DNA of 64,000 nt from Candidatus Rokuibacteriota bacterium (GTDB lineage Bacteria > Methylomirabilota > Methylomirabilia > Rokubacteriales > CSP1-6), in NCBI GenBank assembly GCA_003220685.1, contig QHTE01000063.1, positions 31,150 through 95,149 of the forward strand. Reading direction: 5' to 3'. The notes beneath the pieces are model-generated. The model searched no databases. It saw only the letters and a list, made by a program, of their open reading frames with translations, and had not been told where the DNA came from. How positions within the stretch are numbered: the stretch's first letter is position 1; the number at the start of each line of letters is the position of its first letter. Shown one piece after another: positions 16,214 through 24,491 of the stretch. The position numbers and the translations under genes are program-made.

Positions 16214-17307
16214 GCCCGAGCGAACGGCCGCTCGTAGACATTCGCCTCGACGAGCTCGATACGCGCGGGGGCGTCCCGCCAGGCGTCTCGGGAGTCACGC
16301 AGCACGTCCGCTACGGCGAGTTCTTCACTTTCCTCGGCCCGCCCAAATCGGGCAAGTCCGACGTGCTGCGCGCGATCGCCGGGTTCCTGCCGGTCACGCG
16401 CGGTCGCGTGCTCGTCGACGGCCGTGACATCTCGGCCGTGCCGCCGCGCCTGCGCGGCGTCGGCTACGTCTTCCAGGACGGCGCGCTCTGGCCGCACATG
16501 CGGGTGGGGGAGCACGTCGCGTTCGGACTGCGCCAGCAGGGGCTCCCCGCCGACGAGATCGCGCGCCGGGTGGCGACCGTGCTCGGTCGGCTCGGGCTCG
16601 CGAGCGTCGAGGCGCGGAAGCCCCCCGAGCTCACGCTCGAGCAGCGCCGTCGTCTCGCGCTGGCGCGGGCGCTCGCCGTCGAGCCGCAAGTTCTGCTCCT
16701 CGACGAGCCGCTCGCGAATCTCGACCCGACGGCGCGCAAGACGCTCAGGCTCGAGCTGACGAAGCTACATCGCGATCTGGCGGTGACGACGGTGCAAGCC
16801 ACGCGCAACGCGGCAGACGCACTGGCCCTCTCGGACCGGCTCGCGGTCATCGACGGCGGCCGTGTCCTTCAGGTGGGCGATCCGGCGGATCTCTATCAAC
16901 GACCCCGGAACCGGGCAGTCGCCGAGGCCCTCGGTCCCGCCAATTTCCTTCCGGTCCGGGTCGTCGAACATCGCGACCTCGGGGTCGTCGTGGAGACGGC
17001 GCGCGGCGACCGTGTGCCGGTCGCCGGCATGGGGATGCACCGCGTCGGCGATCGCGGGCTCCTGGTGCTGAGACCCGAGACCCTGTCGATGACGGAGGCC
17101 GCGATGGCGCGGGGCCCGAGCATTCCCGGCCGAATCGCCCTGCGCGTCTTCGAGGGCTCGCGCCACCTCTACGAGATCGAGATCGGCGCGGGCAACCCGG
17201 TGCAGGTCGAGCTTCCCGCCGCCGGTGAGACCCGCATCTTCCGCCTCGGCGACCAGGTCCGCGTCGAAATCTCCACCGAAACCGTCGTCCTGATCCCCGA
17301 CCCCTAG
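16210..17307 (+). CDS. ABC transporter ATP-binding protein with degenerate signature and H-loop
   Basis: 365 residues, the length of MalK/PotA-type subunits with a C-terminal TOBE/OB region (about 240-365). Walker A GPPKSGKS at 43-50, Q-loop in YVFQDGALWPHM, Walker B VLLLDEP with Asp165-Glu166 and a D-loop NLD are intact. The signature LSGGQ is replaced by LTLEQ at 141-145, and the switch His of the H-loop (usually VTHD) is Arg199 in ATRNA. Both positions matter for hydrolysis in well-studied ABC proteins, so activity is probably reduced. No permease or binding protein gene is adjacent. GTG start overlaps the MFS remnant. Confidence 0.82.
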   Translation: MSPSERPLVDIRLDELDTRGGVPPGVSGVTQHVRYGEFFTFLGPPKSGKSDVLRAIAGFLPVTRGRVLVDGRDISAVPPRLRGVGYVFQDGALWPHMRVGEHVAFGLRQQGLPADEIARRVATVLGRLGLASVEARKPPELTLEQRRRLALARALAVEPQVLLLDEPLANLDPTARKTLRLELTKLHRDLAVTTVQATRNAADALALSDRLAVIDGGRVLQVGDPADLYQRPRNRAVAEALGPANFLPVRVVEHRDLGVVVETARGDRVPVAGMGMHRVGDRGLLVLRPETLSMTEAAMARGPSIPGRIALRVFEGSRHLYEIEIGAGNPVQVELPAAGETRIFRLGDQVRVEISTETVVLIPDP

Positions 17308-17360
17308 AACAGGCTCGACGTACCTCGCGGGCCTCTGATGTGGGCGGTGGTGAGCCGGGC

Positions 17361-17494
17361 GGCGGCGAGGGGGCAGGGGGTGCCCGCCGCGACCTGTGTA
17401 GTCAGGGTTGTCCCGAGATGGCCCCTTCTAAGAAAAGTCCGCCCCGCGCAGCAGCTACCAGGTCGCGGCGGGCACCCCCTGCCCCCTCGCCGCC
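17361..17494. repeat. 36-bp perfect inverted repeat between convergent genes
   Basis: Left arm 17361-17396 and right arm 17459-17494 are exact reverse complements over 36 bp. After one unpaired T the pairing continues GTAG/CTAC (17398-17401 and 17455-17458), leaving a loop of about 53 nt. The arms are G-rich on one strand and C-rich on the other. It fills most of the gap between the ABC ATPase (+) and the MBL hydrolase (-), so the RNA would form a very stable hairpin on either strand. It could be a bidirectional terminator, a MITE-like repeat or the trace of an inversion. Confidence 0.75.
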
Positions 17495-17525
17495 AGCCCG
17501 CCCCGCCGCGCGCGCAAGCGAGAGG

Positions 17526-18290
17526 CTAGACGATGTAAATACGATCCTGCTCGAGGATCGAAATCCGCCGAGGGTCGATGCGCGCGAGCTCTTCGCCAAC
17601 TTCTTCGTGGAACTGCGGCTTCACGTGGAAGATCCAGACCGGCAGGTCCGGCGGCAGCTTGTCGAGCTCGCGGCGAATCAGGGCCGGCGTCATGTGCTTG
17701 GCGACCTGGGCGAGCGGACCGAGGCGATTCGGGAAGGCGCACTCGAGAATGATCGCGCGCAGACCGCGCAGGCTCCGCGCGGTCTGCCACAGAGCCTCGG
17801 TCGGCCCGGTATCGCCCGAGTAGATCAGACCGCTGGAGCCGTCGTGGATGACGAATCCGGAGGCCGGGACCGAATGGCTCACCGCCACGGGCGTCACCCA
17901 GAGGTCCGAGACGCGCTGCTCGACGTCTTCGATCAGGGTCCGGAACTTCACCACCGGGACGTCCGGGTGGGGAATCTTGCTGAAGTCGGGCCAGAGCACG
18001 TTGTTGAAGACGCTCCCTCGGAGCGTGGTGATCACCGGATCGATGCTGCTGATCGTGACCGCCGCGCCGACCTCGCAGAACGCGAGCGTCTCGGTGAGAT
18101 AGGCCAGTCCCGCGACGTGGTCCAGATGCGCGTGGGAGATGATCGCGTGCTCGATCGCGAGCTGCTGCGGAACCGTGAGAGCGCCGGTGACCGAGCCGCC
18201 GTCGATGAGAGTCTTGTCGTTGATGAGGAAGCAGGATGGGCGATGTCCGAGCCCTTCGCCTCCGAAGGCGCCGAGCACACGAATTTTCAT
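17526..18290 (-). CDS. MBL-fold metallohydrolase, class II cyclic-nucleotide phosphodiesterase-like
   Basis: 254 residues from ATG at 18290. Metal motif HAHLDH in IISHAHLDHVAG at about residue 72, a later SHSVPASGFVI, and SGDTGPTEALW provide the metallo-beta-lactamase ligands. The start RVLGAFGGEGLGHRPSCFLI and the long middle fit the class II cAMP phosphodiesterase-like branch. It probably hydrolyses a phosphodiester or ester in the cytoplasm, since no signal peptide is seen. Divergent from the corrinoid protein gene with 51 nt between starts, so the two units may share a control region. Confidence 0.85.
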   Translation of the reverse strand: MKIRVLGAFGGEGLGHRPSCFLINDKTLIDGGSVTGALTVPQQLAIEHAIISHAHLDHVAGLAYLTETLAFCEVGAAVTISSIDPVITTLRGSVFNNVLWPDFSKIPHPDVPVVKFRTLIEDVEQRVSDLWVTPVAVSHSVPASGFVIHDGSSGLIYSGDTGPTEALWQTARSLRGLRAIILECAFPNRLGPLAQVAKHMTPALIRRELDKLPPDLPVWIFHVKPQFHEEVGEELARIDPRRISILEQDRIYIV

Positions 18291-18341
18291 CGCCTCGATG
18301 ATACTAACACACGGGAATCGTTGTAAGATGACGCGTAACCG

Positions 18342-19013
18342 ATGGGCGACGAAACGTTCGACTATCCGACTATGGCGCGCGCGTTGATCCTGGGCGACAA
18401 GGACACGGTGGCCCGTAAGACGCGCGAGGGTCTCGACCTCTCGCTCGACCCCAAGGCGCTCATCTTCAAGGGGCTCATCCCCGGCATGGACGTCGTCGGC
18501 GAGAAGTTCCGCCGCAACGAGTACTACGTGCCCCAAGTGTTGCTCTCGGCGCGGGCGATGTACGCGGGGCTCGATCTGCTGAAGCCGCTGATCACGGCCT
18601 CGGCCCGCGGCGGCGACTACCTCGGCATCGTCGTGATCGGCACCGCGCAGGGCGACCTGCACGACATCGGCAAGAACCTCGTGGCGATGATGCTGGAGGG
18701 CGCCGGGTTCAAGGTGGTGAACCTCGGCCGCGACGTGGCGCCGGAGGCGTTCGTGTCGGCCGTCGGCGAGCACGGCGCCAACCTGGTCGGCATCTCGGCG
18801 CTGATGACCACGACCATGCCCGCGATGAAGCGCACGATCGACGCGCTGATCAAGGCCGGGCTCCGCGAGCGCGTGAAGGTCATGGTGGGGGGCGCGCCGG
18901 TGAGCCAGGCCTTCGCCGACGAGATCGGCGCCGACGGCTACGCCAAGGACTCCACCCTGGCCGTCGTCAAGGCCAAGGCCCTCGTCGCTGCGGCGGCGGA
19001 GGTCGCGTCGTGA
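18342..19013 (+). CDS. Corrinoid (cobalamin-binding) methyltransferase subunit
   Basis: 223 residues, normal for MtbC/MttC/MetH-type corrinoid proteins. An N-terminal four-helix cap (about 1-90, with LIPGMDVVGEKFRRNEYYVP) precedes a Rossmann B12 domain. The cobalt-ligand motif DxHxxG is GDLHDIGKN with His107. It carries a methyl group on cobalt between partner methyltransferases. The GTG of the next gene overlaps its end by 4 nt, and a protein with the methionine-synthase activation fold follows, so this looks like the B12 module of a split methionine synthase or related demethylation system. TAAGAT at 18324-18329 may be its -10. Confidence 0.92.
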   Translation: MGDETFDYPTMARALILGDKDTVARKTREGLDLSLDPKALIFKGLIPGMDVVGEKFRRNEYYVPQVLLSARAMYAGLDLLKPLITASARGGDYLGIVVIGTAQGDLHDIGKNLVAMMLEGAGFKVVNLGRDVAPEAFVSAVGEHGANLVGISALMTTTMPAMKRTIDALIKAGLRERVKVMVGGAPVSQAFADEIGADGYAKDSTLAVVKAKALVAAAAEVAS

Positions 19014-19960
19014 AGGCGCGGGGCTGGGAGGTCGTCGAGCGGGTGCGCGCGGGCGAGTCGCTCGTGTTCGACGGCGGCTACGGGACCATGCTGTTCGCGG
19101 CGGGGCTCGCGAACGGCGCGTGCCCGGAGCTCTGGAACGATACCCGCGCCGCGGTGGTGCAGGGGATCCACGCCGGATACTTCGGTGCCGGCAGCCAGAT
19201 CGTCGAGACGAACACGTTCGGCGGCACGCGCCTGAAGCTGAACGAATACAAGCTCGGCGACCGGACGCGCGAGCTGAACGAGAGGGGCGCGCGCCTGGCA
19301 CGGGCGGCCGCGCCCGCGGAGGGCTACATCGCCGGGTCGATCGGACCCACGAGCCGTCTGCCGGTCGACTACGCGCTCGACGAAGGCGTCACCGACGAGC
19401 AATACGTCGAGACGTTCCGCGAGCAGGCCGAGGCCCTCGCCGAGGGCGGCATCGATCTCTTCGCGGTGGAGACCATGATGTTCCCGCAGGAGGCCACGGC
19501 GGCGATCCGCGCGTGCAAGGCGGCGGCCGACCTGCCGGTCATGGCCACCATGTTCTTCCAGTACGAGGAGATTCACGACCGCGACCGGACCATGTGGGGC
19601 GAGAGCCCCGCCGAGGTCGCGAAGAACCTGCTCGCGGCGGGCGCCGACGTCATCGGGATGAACTGCGGCCGGGGCCCGGACCGGGCGATCGTGATCATCC
19701 GCGAGATGCGGCGGGTCACCGACGCGCCGCTCGTGGCCTATCCCAACGCCGGCCTGCCGATCACGACGGGCGACACCGTGACCTACGAGCTCGGCCCCGA
19801 GGAGATGGCGCGCGAGTACCCGGCGCTCCTGGACGCCGGCTGCAACATCGTGGGCGCTTGCTGCGGCTCCAATCCCGATCACATCCGCCGCATCGCCGCG
19901 GTCGTGCGAGCCGCAGGGCGTCGGCGGGCTGGGCCCCGCCCGCCCGAGGCGAGCCTGTGA
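19010..19960 (+). CDS. Homocysteine S-methyltransferase family protein
   Basis: 316 residues. GTG start overlaps the corrinoid gene (GTGA). Substrate-binding start FDGGYGTMLFAAGL and the EtnTFGG region match the family. The zinc cysteines are Cys219 (GMNCG) and Cys284-Cys285 (GACCG), as in BHMT and the MetH N-terminal domain. It would move a methyl group to homocysteine, here probably from the corrinoid protein beside it. The last 20 residues (RAAGRRRAGPRPPEASL) are low-complexity and come from the first copy of a tandem DNA repeat, so the natural protein end may once have been near residue 298. Confidence 0.9.
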   Translation: MKARGWEVVERVRAGESLVFDGGYGTMLFAAGLANGACPELWNDTRAAVVQGIHAGYFGAGSQIVETNTFGGTRLKLNEYKLGDRTRELNERGARLARAAAPAEGYIAGSIGPTSRLPVDYALDEGVTDEQYVETFREQAEALAEGGIDLFAVETMMFPQEATAAIRACKAAADLPVMATMFFQYEEIHDRDRTMWGESPAEVAKNLLAAGADVIGMNCGRGPDRAIVIIREMRRVTDAPLVAYPNAGLPITTGDTVTYELGPEEMAREYPALLDAGCNIVGACCGSNPDHIRRIAAVVRAAGRRRAGPRPPEASL

Positions 19961-20024
19961 AGGTCGTGCGAGCCGCAGGGCGTCGGCGGGCTGGGCCCCG
20001 CCCGCCCAAGGCGAGCCTGTGAAA
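19901..20024 (+). repeat. Two tandem 62-nt units with GTGA stop-start junctions
   Basis: Unit 1 at 19901-19962 and unit 2 at 19963-20024 differ by about two bases (CCCGAGG versus CCCAAGG); a short third piece (ATCGTGCG) follows. Each contains a GGGCTGGGCCCC palindromic core and ends GCCTGTGA. The GTGA lets each unit end one frame and start another: a 21-residue mini-ORF runs 19957-20022 and a 13-residue one from 20019 to the TAG just before the next gene. A diverged copy lies at 10119-10173. Confidence 0.8.
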
Positions 20025-20059
20025 ATCGTGCGCGCTCGAGGACGCCAGAAGCACCCGTA

Positions 20060-20812
20060 GTGGCTCAGCCGTTTTCCACCCGCCTCAGAGTTCTCACCGC
20101 CCTCCCGCTCGAGATCGATCCCGACGAGGTTCTGCGCTTCCAGGGGTACAAAAAGGCAGTCGACCGGCCCGGTCCCGAGGTGCTGGCGCTCCTCGACGAG
20201 GCGCTCGCCCTCGGTCGTGCGCTGATCGCCCCGCGCGCGGTCGTCCGCTGGCTCGGCGTGTCGCGCCTCGGCGCCGGCACCATCGAGACCGGGGGCGTCG
20301 TGCTGACGATTCCGAGCGTCGATCGCCTGTGGGGACCGATCGAGTGGCTGGCGGCCGCCGTGTGCACTATCGGCGACGAGCTGGAGCGGCGCGTCGCCGA
20401 GCTGTGGGAGGCCCGCGAGCTGCCGCTGGCCGCCATGCTCGACAGCGTCGGCTCGGGCGCCGTCGAGAGCCTGGCCGAGTACGTCAACGATCTCTTCTGT
20501 CAGGAGGCGATCCCGCTCGGGCTGCCGGTCACGAACCGGGTGAGCCCAGGCTACGGGAGCTGGGACGTGAGGCAGCAGACGGCGTTGTTCGCTATCTGTC
20601 CGGGCGACCCGATCGGCGTCGGCCTCAACGAGGCCTGCTTCATGACGCCGGTGAAGTCCATCTCGCTGCTGGCCGCCGCGGGAGCGCGCGCGAAGGTCGA
20701 CCACTACTTCAGCCAGTGCGCCCGTTGCTGGATGCGCGATTGCGCCTACCGCCGCACCCCGGCCCGCAAGAGCGTCCACCGCAAACCCAGCTCGCCGCCA
20801 AGCCGAGAGTGA
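20060..20812 (+). CDS. Methionine-synthase activation-domain-like protein
   Basis: 250 residues, GTG start. The C-terminal half shows the fold signature of the MetH reactivation domain: NDLFCQEAIPLGLPVTNRVS, SPGYGSWDV, CPGDPIGVGLNEACFMTPVKS and a Cys-rich end (QCARCWMRDCAYR). In MetH this domain binds AdoMet and flavodoxin and re-methylates oxidised cobalamin. As a separate protein behind a corrinoid protein and a homocysteine methyltransferase it most likely reactivates that corrinoid. The terminal Cys cluster (C-x2-C-x4-C) is extra and might hold a metal centre. Confidence 0.82.
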   Translation: MAQPFSTRLRVLTALPLEIDPDEVLRFQGYKKAVDRPGPEVLALLDEALALGRALIAPRAVVRWLGVSRLGAGTIETGGVVLTIPSVDRLWGPIEWLAAAVCTIGDELERRVAELWEARELPLAAMLDSVGSGAVESLAEYVNDLFCQEAIPLGLPVTNRVSPGYGSWDVRQQTALFAICPGDPIGVGLNEACFMTPVKSISLLAAAGARAKVDHYFSQCARCWMRDCAYRRTPARKSVHRKPSSPPSRE

Positions 20813-20817
20813 TTTGA

Positions 20818-20823
20818 TACGAT
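20818..20823 (+). promoter_or_regulatory. Putative -10 element TACGAT, leaderless spacing
   Basis: TACGAT, preceded by TGA (extended -10 like), ends 6 nt before the aroK ATG at 20830. It may give the kinase gene its own transcript. Confidence 0.42.
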
Positions 20824-20829
20824 GCGGGG

Positions 20830-21354
20830 ATGCGGCGGGATAACGTGATTCTCGTGGGATTCATGGGCGCGGGGAAATCGGTGTGCGGGCGCCTGCTCGC
20901 GCGCCGGCTTGGGCGCTGCTTCGTCGAGACCGACGACATCATCGTGGCCAGCGAGGGCCGCTCGATCCCCGAGATCTTCCGCGAGGCGGGCGAGGCTCGC
21001 TTCCGCCAGCTCGAGGGCGACGTCGTCGAGGCCCTCAAGCTGAAGTCCGGTGAAGTCATCGCGACCGGCGGCGGCATGCCGTGCCGCGACGGCCGCATGG
21101 AGCTCTTGCGCGAGCTGGGGACCGTGGTGTGGCTCGACGGCGACCTGGGCGAGCTGTACGCGCGCGCCAGCCGCGTCGGCCACCGCCCCATGCTCGAGGG
21201 CCGCTCGATGGCCGAGATCGAGGAGCTCTACCGGTCGCGACAGCTGTCCTACCGGCGGGCGCACATCACGATCGACACGACCGGGATCGGTGCCGACCAG
21301 GTCGTCGCGCGCATTCTGAGCGCGCTCCGGGAGGCGCATGACATACGAGCTTAG
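20830..21354 (+). CDS. aroK: Shikimate kinase
   Basis: 174 residues, typical length. P-loop GFMGAGKS at 10-17, the Asp pair in ETDDII, the GGG shikimate site in ATGGGMP and the adenine-side Arg in HRPMLEG are all present. It phosphorylates shikimate at the 3-hydroxyl in aromatic amino acid synthesis. It is lodged between the corrinoid-methyltransferase genes and the S-methyltransferase/MTHFR fusion, whose ATG overlaps its end by 17 nt, an unusual neighbourhood for aroK. Confidence 0.9.
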   Translation: MRRDNVILVGFMGAGKSVCGRLLARRLGRCFVETDDIIVASEGRSIPEIFREAGEARFRQLEGDVVEALKLKSGEVIATGGGMPCRDGRMELLRELGTVVWLDGDLGELYARASRVGHRPMLEGRSMAEIEELYRSRQLSYRRAHITIDTTGIGADQVVARILSALREAHDIRA

Positions 21355-23188
21355 CCGCAGGCTCGCCGCGGGTCCGCTCCTGTGCGACGGCGCGATGGGT
21401 ACCCTGCTCTACGCGCGCGGGATCTCGCTCGACGCGTGCTTCGACGTCCTCAACCTGAACAACCCCCGGGTCGTCCAGTCGATCCACGCCGACTACATCG
21501 CCGCCGGCGCCGACTGCATCGAGACCAACACCTTCGGCGCGAACCGGTTCAAGCTGGCGATCCACGGCCTGGACAAGCAGGTGCGCGAGATCAACCGGCG
21601 CGGGGTCGCGCTCGCGCGCGATGTGCGCGAGAGCTCCGGCCGCGACGTCTTCGTGCTTGGCTCCATCGGGCCGCTCGGCAAGTACCTGGCGCCGCTCGGC
21701 ACCGTCACGCCCGACGAGGCGCGCTCGGCGTTTCACGAGCAGGCCGAAGCTCTCCTCGAGGGGGGGGTCGACGCCTTCGTGGTCGAAACGTTCTCCGACC
21801 TGGACGAGGTCGCGCTCGCCGTGGCCGCGATCCGCGCAATCACCGACGTGCCGATCATCGCCCAGATGGCGTTCACCGACGACGGCACCACGTTCACGGG
21901 CCGCCCGGCCGCCGACGTCGCACGCGCGCTGCGCGCGCTGCCGGTCGATGCGCTCGGGGCGAACTGCTCCGTCGGCTCGAGCACGCTCTACGAGGTACTC
22001 GAGCAGATGCGCCCCGAGGCGGGAAGCTTGCCGCTCTGCATCCAGCCCAACGCCGGCCTGCCGAGCCGGATCGGTGAGCGTCTGATCTATCTCTCGTCGC
22101 CCGCCTACATGGCCGAGTACGCCGAGCGAATGGTGGGCGCCGGCGCCCGCCTGGTCGGCGGCTGCTGCGGCACGACGCCCCAGCACGTCGCCGCGATGCG
22201 TGAAGTCCTCGACCGCCGACGCCCGGCCCGGCCGGAAGCTCGCACCACGGCGGTCACGGTCAGTCCGGTGGCCACCGGTGTTTCGCCCGGTCTCCACGTC
22301 GCCCGGCCGCCGACGTTACTCGGCCGCAAGCTCGCGGCCGGCGAGTTCGTCGTCACCGTCGAGCTCGATCCCCCGCGCGGCCACAGCGTGGAGAAGCTCG
22401 TGCAGGGCGCCAAGCTCTTGCGCGAGCGGGGCGTCGACATCGTCGACATCAACGACGGCTCACTCGGGCGGGTCAGGATGGCGGTGCTGCCGACCGCCTT
22501 GCTGGTGCGCGAGGCGACGGGCCTCGACATCAACATGCATTTCACCTGTCGCGACCGGAACCTGATGGGTATCCAGGGCGACCTTCTCGGCGCGCACGCC
22601 CTCGACGTGCGCAACATCCTGGCGATGACCGGCGATCCTCCCCGCGCGGGCGACTATGCCAACGCGACCGCCGTCTTCGACGTCGACGGGGTCGGGCTCA
22701 TCGAGATCTTGCGCCGGATGAACGAGGGGCAGGACGCCACCGGCAGCAGCATCGGCGAGCCGACGTCGTTCTACGTGGGCGCCGCGCTGAACCCGGCGGC
22801 CGAGGACGCCGCGCGGGAGATCGATCGCTTTGACCGAAAGGTCCGCGCCGGGGCGCGCTGGATCCAGACGCAGCCCGTGTACGACCTGGCCGAGCTCGAT
22901 CGCTTCCTGGAGCGGGCCGGCGGCTCGCCGGTGCCCGTCCTGGTCGGCATCCTGCCGCTCCACAGCGCCCGCCACGCCGAGTTCCTCCACAACGAGGTGC
23001 CGGGGATCATGATTCCCGAGGACGTGCGCCGCCGCCTTCGCGAGGCGGGCGACGGCGCGCTCCGCGTCGGCATCGAGATGGCGCAGGAGCTCGTCCGCGC
23101 CGTGCGACGTCGCTACGCCGGCGCGTATCTGATGCCCTCGTTCGGCCGCTTCGAGGTGGTTGCGGAGGTGCTCGATGCGATCCGCTGA
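21338..23188 (+). CDS. Bifunctional homocysteine S-methyltransferase / methylenetetrahydrofolate reductase
   Basis: 616 residues, the length of YitJ-type fusions. Residues 1-300: homocysteine S-methyltransferase domain (LLCDGAMGTLL, ETNTFGANRFK, zinc Cys in GANCS and GGCCGTTP). Residues 320-612: MTHFR barrel (TVELDPPRGHS, NMHFTCRDRN, AMTGDPPRAGDY, RWIQTQPVYDL). It produces 5-methyltetrahydrofolate and may pass its methyl group to homocysteine or a corrinoid. With the corrinoid protein, second methyltransferase and activation protein upstream it completes a methionine-forming set. Overlaps aroK by 17 nt and the amidase by 14 nt. Confidence 0.93.
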   Translation: MTYELSRRLAAGPLLCDGAMGTLLYARGISLDACFDVLNLNNPRVVQSIHADYIAAGADCIETNTFGANRFKLAIHGLDKQVREINRRGVALARDVRESSGRDVFVLGSIGPLGKYLAPLGTVTPDEARSAFHEQAEALLEGGVDAFVVETFSDLDEVALAVAAIRAITDVPIIAQMAFTDDGTTFTGRPAADVARALRALPVDALGANCSVGSSTLYEVLEQMRPEAGSLPLCIQPNAGLPSRIGERLIYLSSPAYMAEYAERMVGAGARLVGGCCGTTPQHVAAMREVLDRRRPARPEARTTAVTVSPVATGVSPGLHVARPPTLLGRKLAAGEFVVTVELDPPRGHSVEKLVQGAKLLRERGVDIVDINDGSLGRVRMAVLPTALLVREATGLDINMHFTCRDRNLMGIQGDLLGAHALDVRNILAMTGDPPRAGDYANATAVFDVDGVGLIEILRRMNEGQDATGSSIGEPTSFYVGAALNPAAEDAAREIDRFDRKVRAGARWIQTQPVYDLAELDRFLERAGGSPVPVLVGILPLHSARHAEFLHNEVPGIMIPEDVRRRLREAGDGALRVGIEMAQELVRAVRRRYAGAYLMPSFGRFEVVAEVLDAIR

Positions 23189-24482
23189 GCCCACCCGGCT
23201 CGACGCGCGCGAGGCGGCGGACGCGATTCGCACCGGCGCGGTGAGCCCGGTCGAGCTGGTCGAGGCCTGCCTGGCGCGGATCCGCGCCCTGGACGGCGCG
23301 CTCGAGGCGTGGGCCCACGTCGATGCCGACGGCGCCCTCGCGGTCGCGCGCGAGCGCGAAGCGGAGGCACGCGCCGGGCGGCTTTGCGGCCCGCTGCACG
23401 GCGTTCCGGTCGGCGTGAAGGATATCTTCGACGTCGCCGGGATGCCGACGACTGGGGGGGCTCGGCCCTTCGCGCACACCCGGCCGAGCGCGGACGCGGC
23501 CGCGGTGGCGCGCATCCGCGCGGCCGGCGCGATCGTGCTCGGCAAGACAGTGACGACGGAGTTCGCGTATCGCGACCCCGCCCCCACGCGAAACCCGTGG
23601 AACCGCGCTCACACCCCCGGGGGCTCGTCGGCGGGCTCGGCGGCGGCCGTCGCCGCACGGATGGCGCCGCTCGCGCTAGGCTCGCAAACGGTTGGCTCGG
23701 TGCTGCGGCCCGCCGCCTACTGCGGCGTCGTCGGGTTCAAGGGCACGCACGGTCTAGTGCCGGTGGCGGGCGTCATCCCCCTCGCCTGGTCGCTCGATCA
23801 CGTGGGTGTGCTCACGCGCTCCGTTGCCGACGCCGCCCTGGCGATGTCGGTGCTCGCCGGACGCGACCTGACGCCGCTGCTGGTGAGCGCGCCGCGGCTG
23901 GCCCTGGCACCCGAGCTCCTGAGCCGGGCCTCCCGCGAGGTCGCGGCGCACACCGAGGCGGTGGCCGACGCCTTCGCTCGCGCCGGCGCCACGGTATCGA
24001 AGATCGAGCTGCCGCCCTCGTTTCGCGATCTCCCGGCCGCGGGATTGACGGTGCTCGAGGCGGAGGCCGCGGCCTACCACGAGCCGTGGTTCGTCAAGCA
24101 TGCCGACGAGTACAGTCCCGAGATGCGGAGCCTCATCGAAGCCGGCCGCGGCGTGTCGGCGACCGCCTACGTCGGCGCCAACCGGCGGCGTCTGTCCTTT
24201 CGCGACGACGTCATGCCGCTGCTGGCCGCGCACGACGCGCTCCTCGCTCCCACGGCGCCCGCGCCCGCGCCGTCCGGGCTCGGCTCGACCGGCGATGGCT
24301 CGCTCTGCGCGCCCTGGAGCAACGCGGGCGTTCCGGCCATCAGCCTGCCGAGCGGTATCGCCGCCTCGGGGCTCCCACACGCTATCCAGCTGGTCCAGGC
24401 GGCCGGGGCGTCGAGCCGTCTCCTCGGCGTCGCGGCCTGGTGTGAACGGGTGCTCGGGTTCACGCAGGCCCCGGGGGTCTAG
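23175..24482 (+). CDS. Amidase (amidase signature family)
   Basis: 435 residues. ATG at 23175 chosen over a TTG at 23160; both lie inside the preceding gene. The catalytic Lys is in GVPVGVKDIFDVAG, the cis-Ser in HTPGGSSAGSAAA and the nucleophile Ser in SQTVGSVLRPAAYCG, so the Ser-cisSer-Lys triad is complete. It hydrolyses an amide to acid and ammonia. The substrate is not deducible; the next gene is a D-aminoacylase, pointing to amide or acyl-amino-acid catabolism. Not GatA, since no gatB/C partners are near. Confidence 0.9.
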   Translation: MRSAEPTRLDAREAADAIRTGAVSPVELVEACLARIRALDGALEAWAHVDADGALAVAREREAEARAGRLCGPLHGVPVGVKDIFDVAGMPTTGGARPFAHTRPSADAAAVARIRAAGAIVLGKTVTTEFAYRDPAPTRNPWNRAHTPGGSSAGSAAAVAARMAPLALGSQTVGSVLRPAAYCGVVGFKGTHGLVPVAGVIPLAWSLDHVGVLTRSVADAALAMSVLAGRDLTPLLVSAPRLALAPELLSRASREVAAHTEAVADAFARAGATVSKIELPPSFRDLPAAGLTVLEAEAAAYHEPWFVKHADEYSPEMRSLIEAGRGVSATAYVGANRRRLSFRDDVMPLLAAHDALLAPTAPAPAPSGLGSTGDGSLCAPWSNAGVPAISLPSGIAASGLPHAIQLVQAAGASSRLLGVAAWCERVLGFTQAPGV

Positions 24483-24491
24483 CCCACCGCC

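Noticed and set aside
17361..17494. CRISPR repeat or insertion-sequence ends
   Set aside because: Only two arms in inverted orientation, no spacers, no transposase frame and no visible target duplication.
18291..18341. Cobalamin riboswitch before the corrinoid protein gene
   Set aside because: The divergent gap is only 51 nt and lacks a B12-box or enough room for the aptamer.
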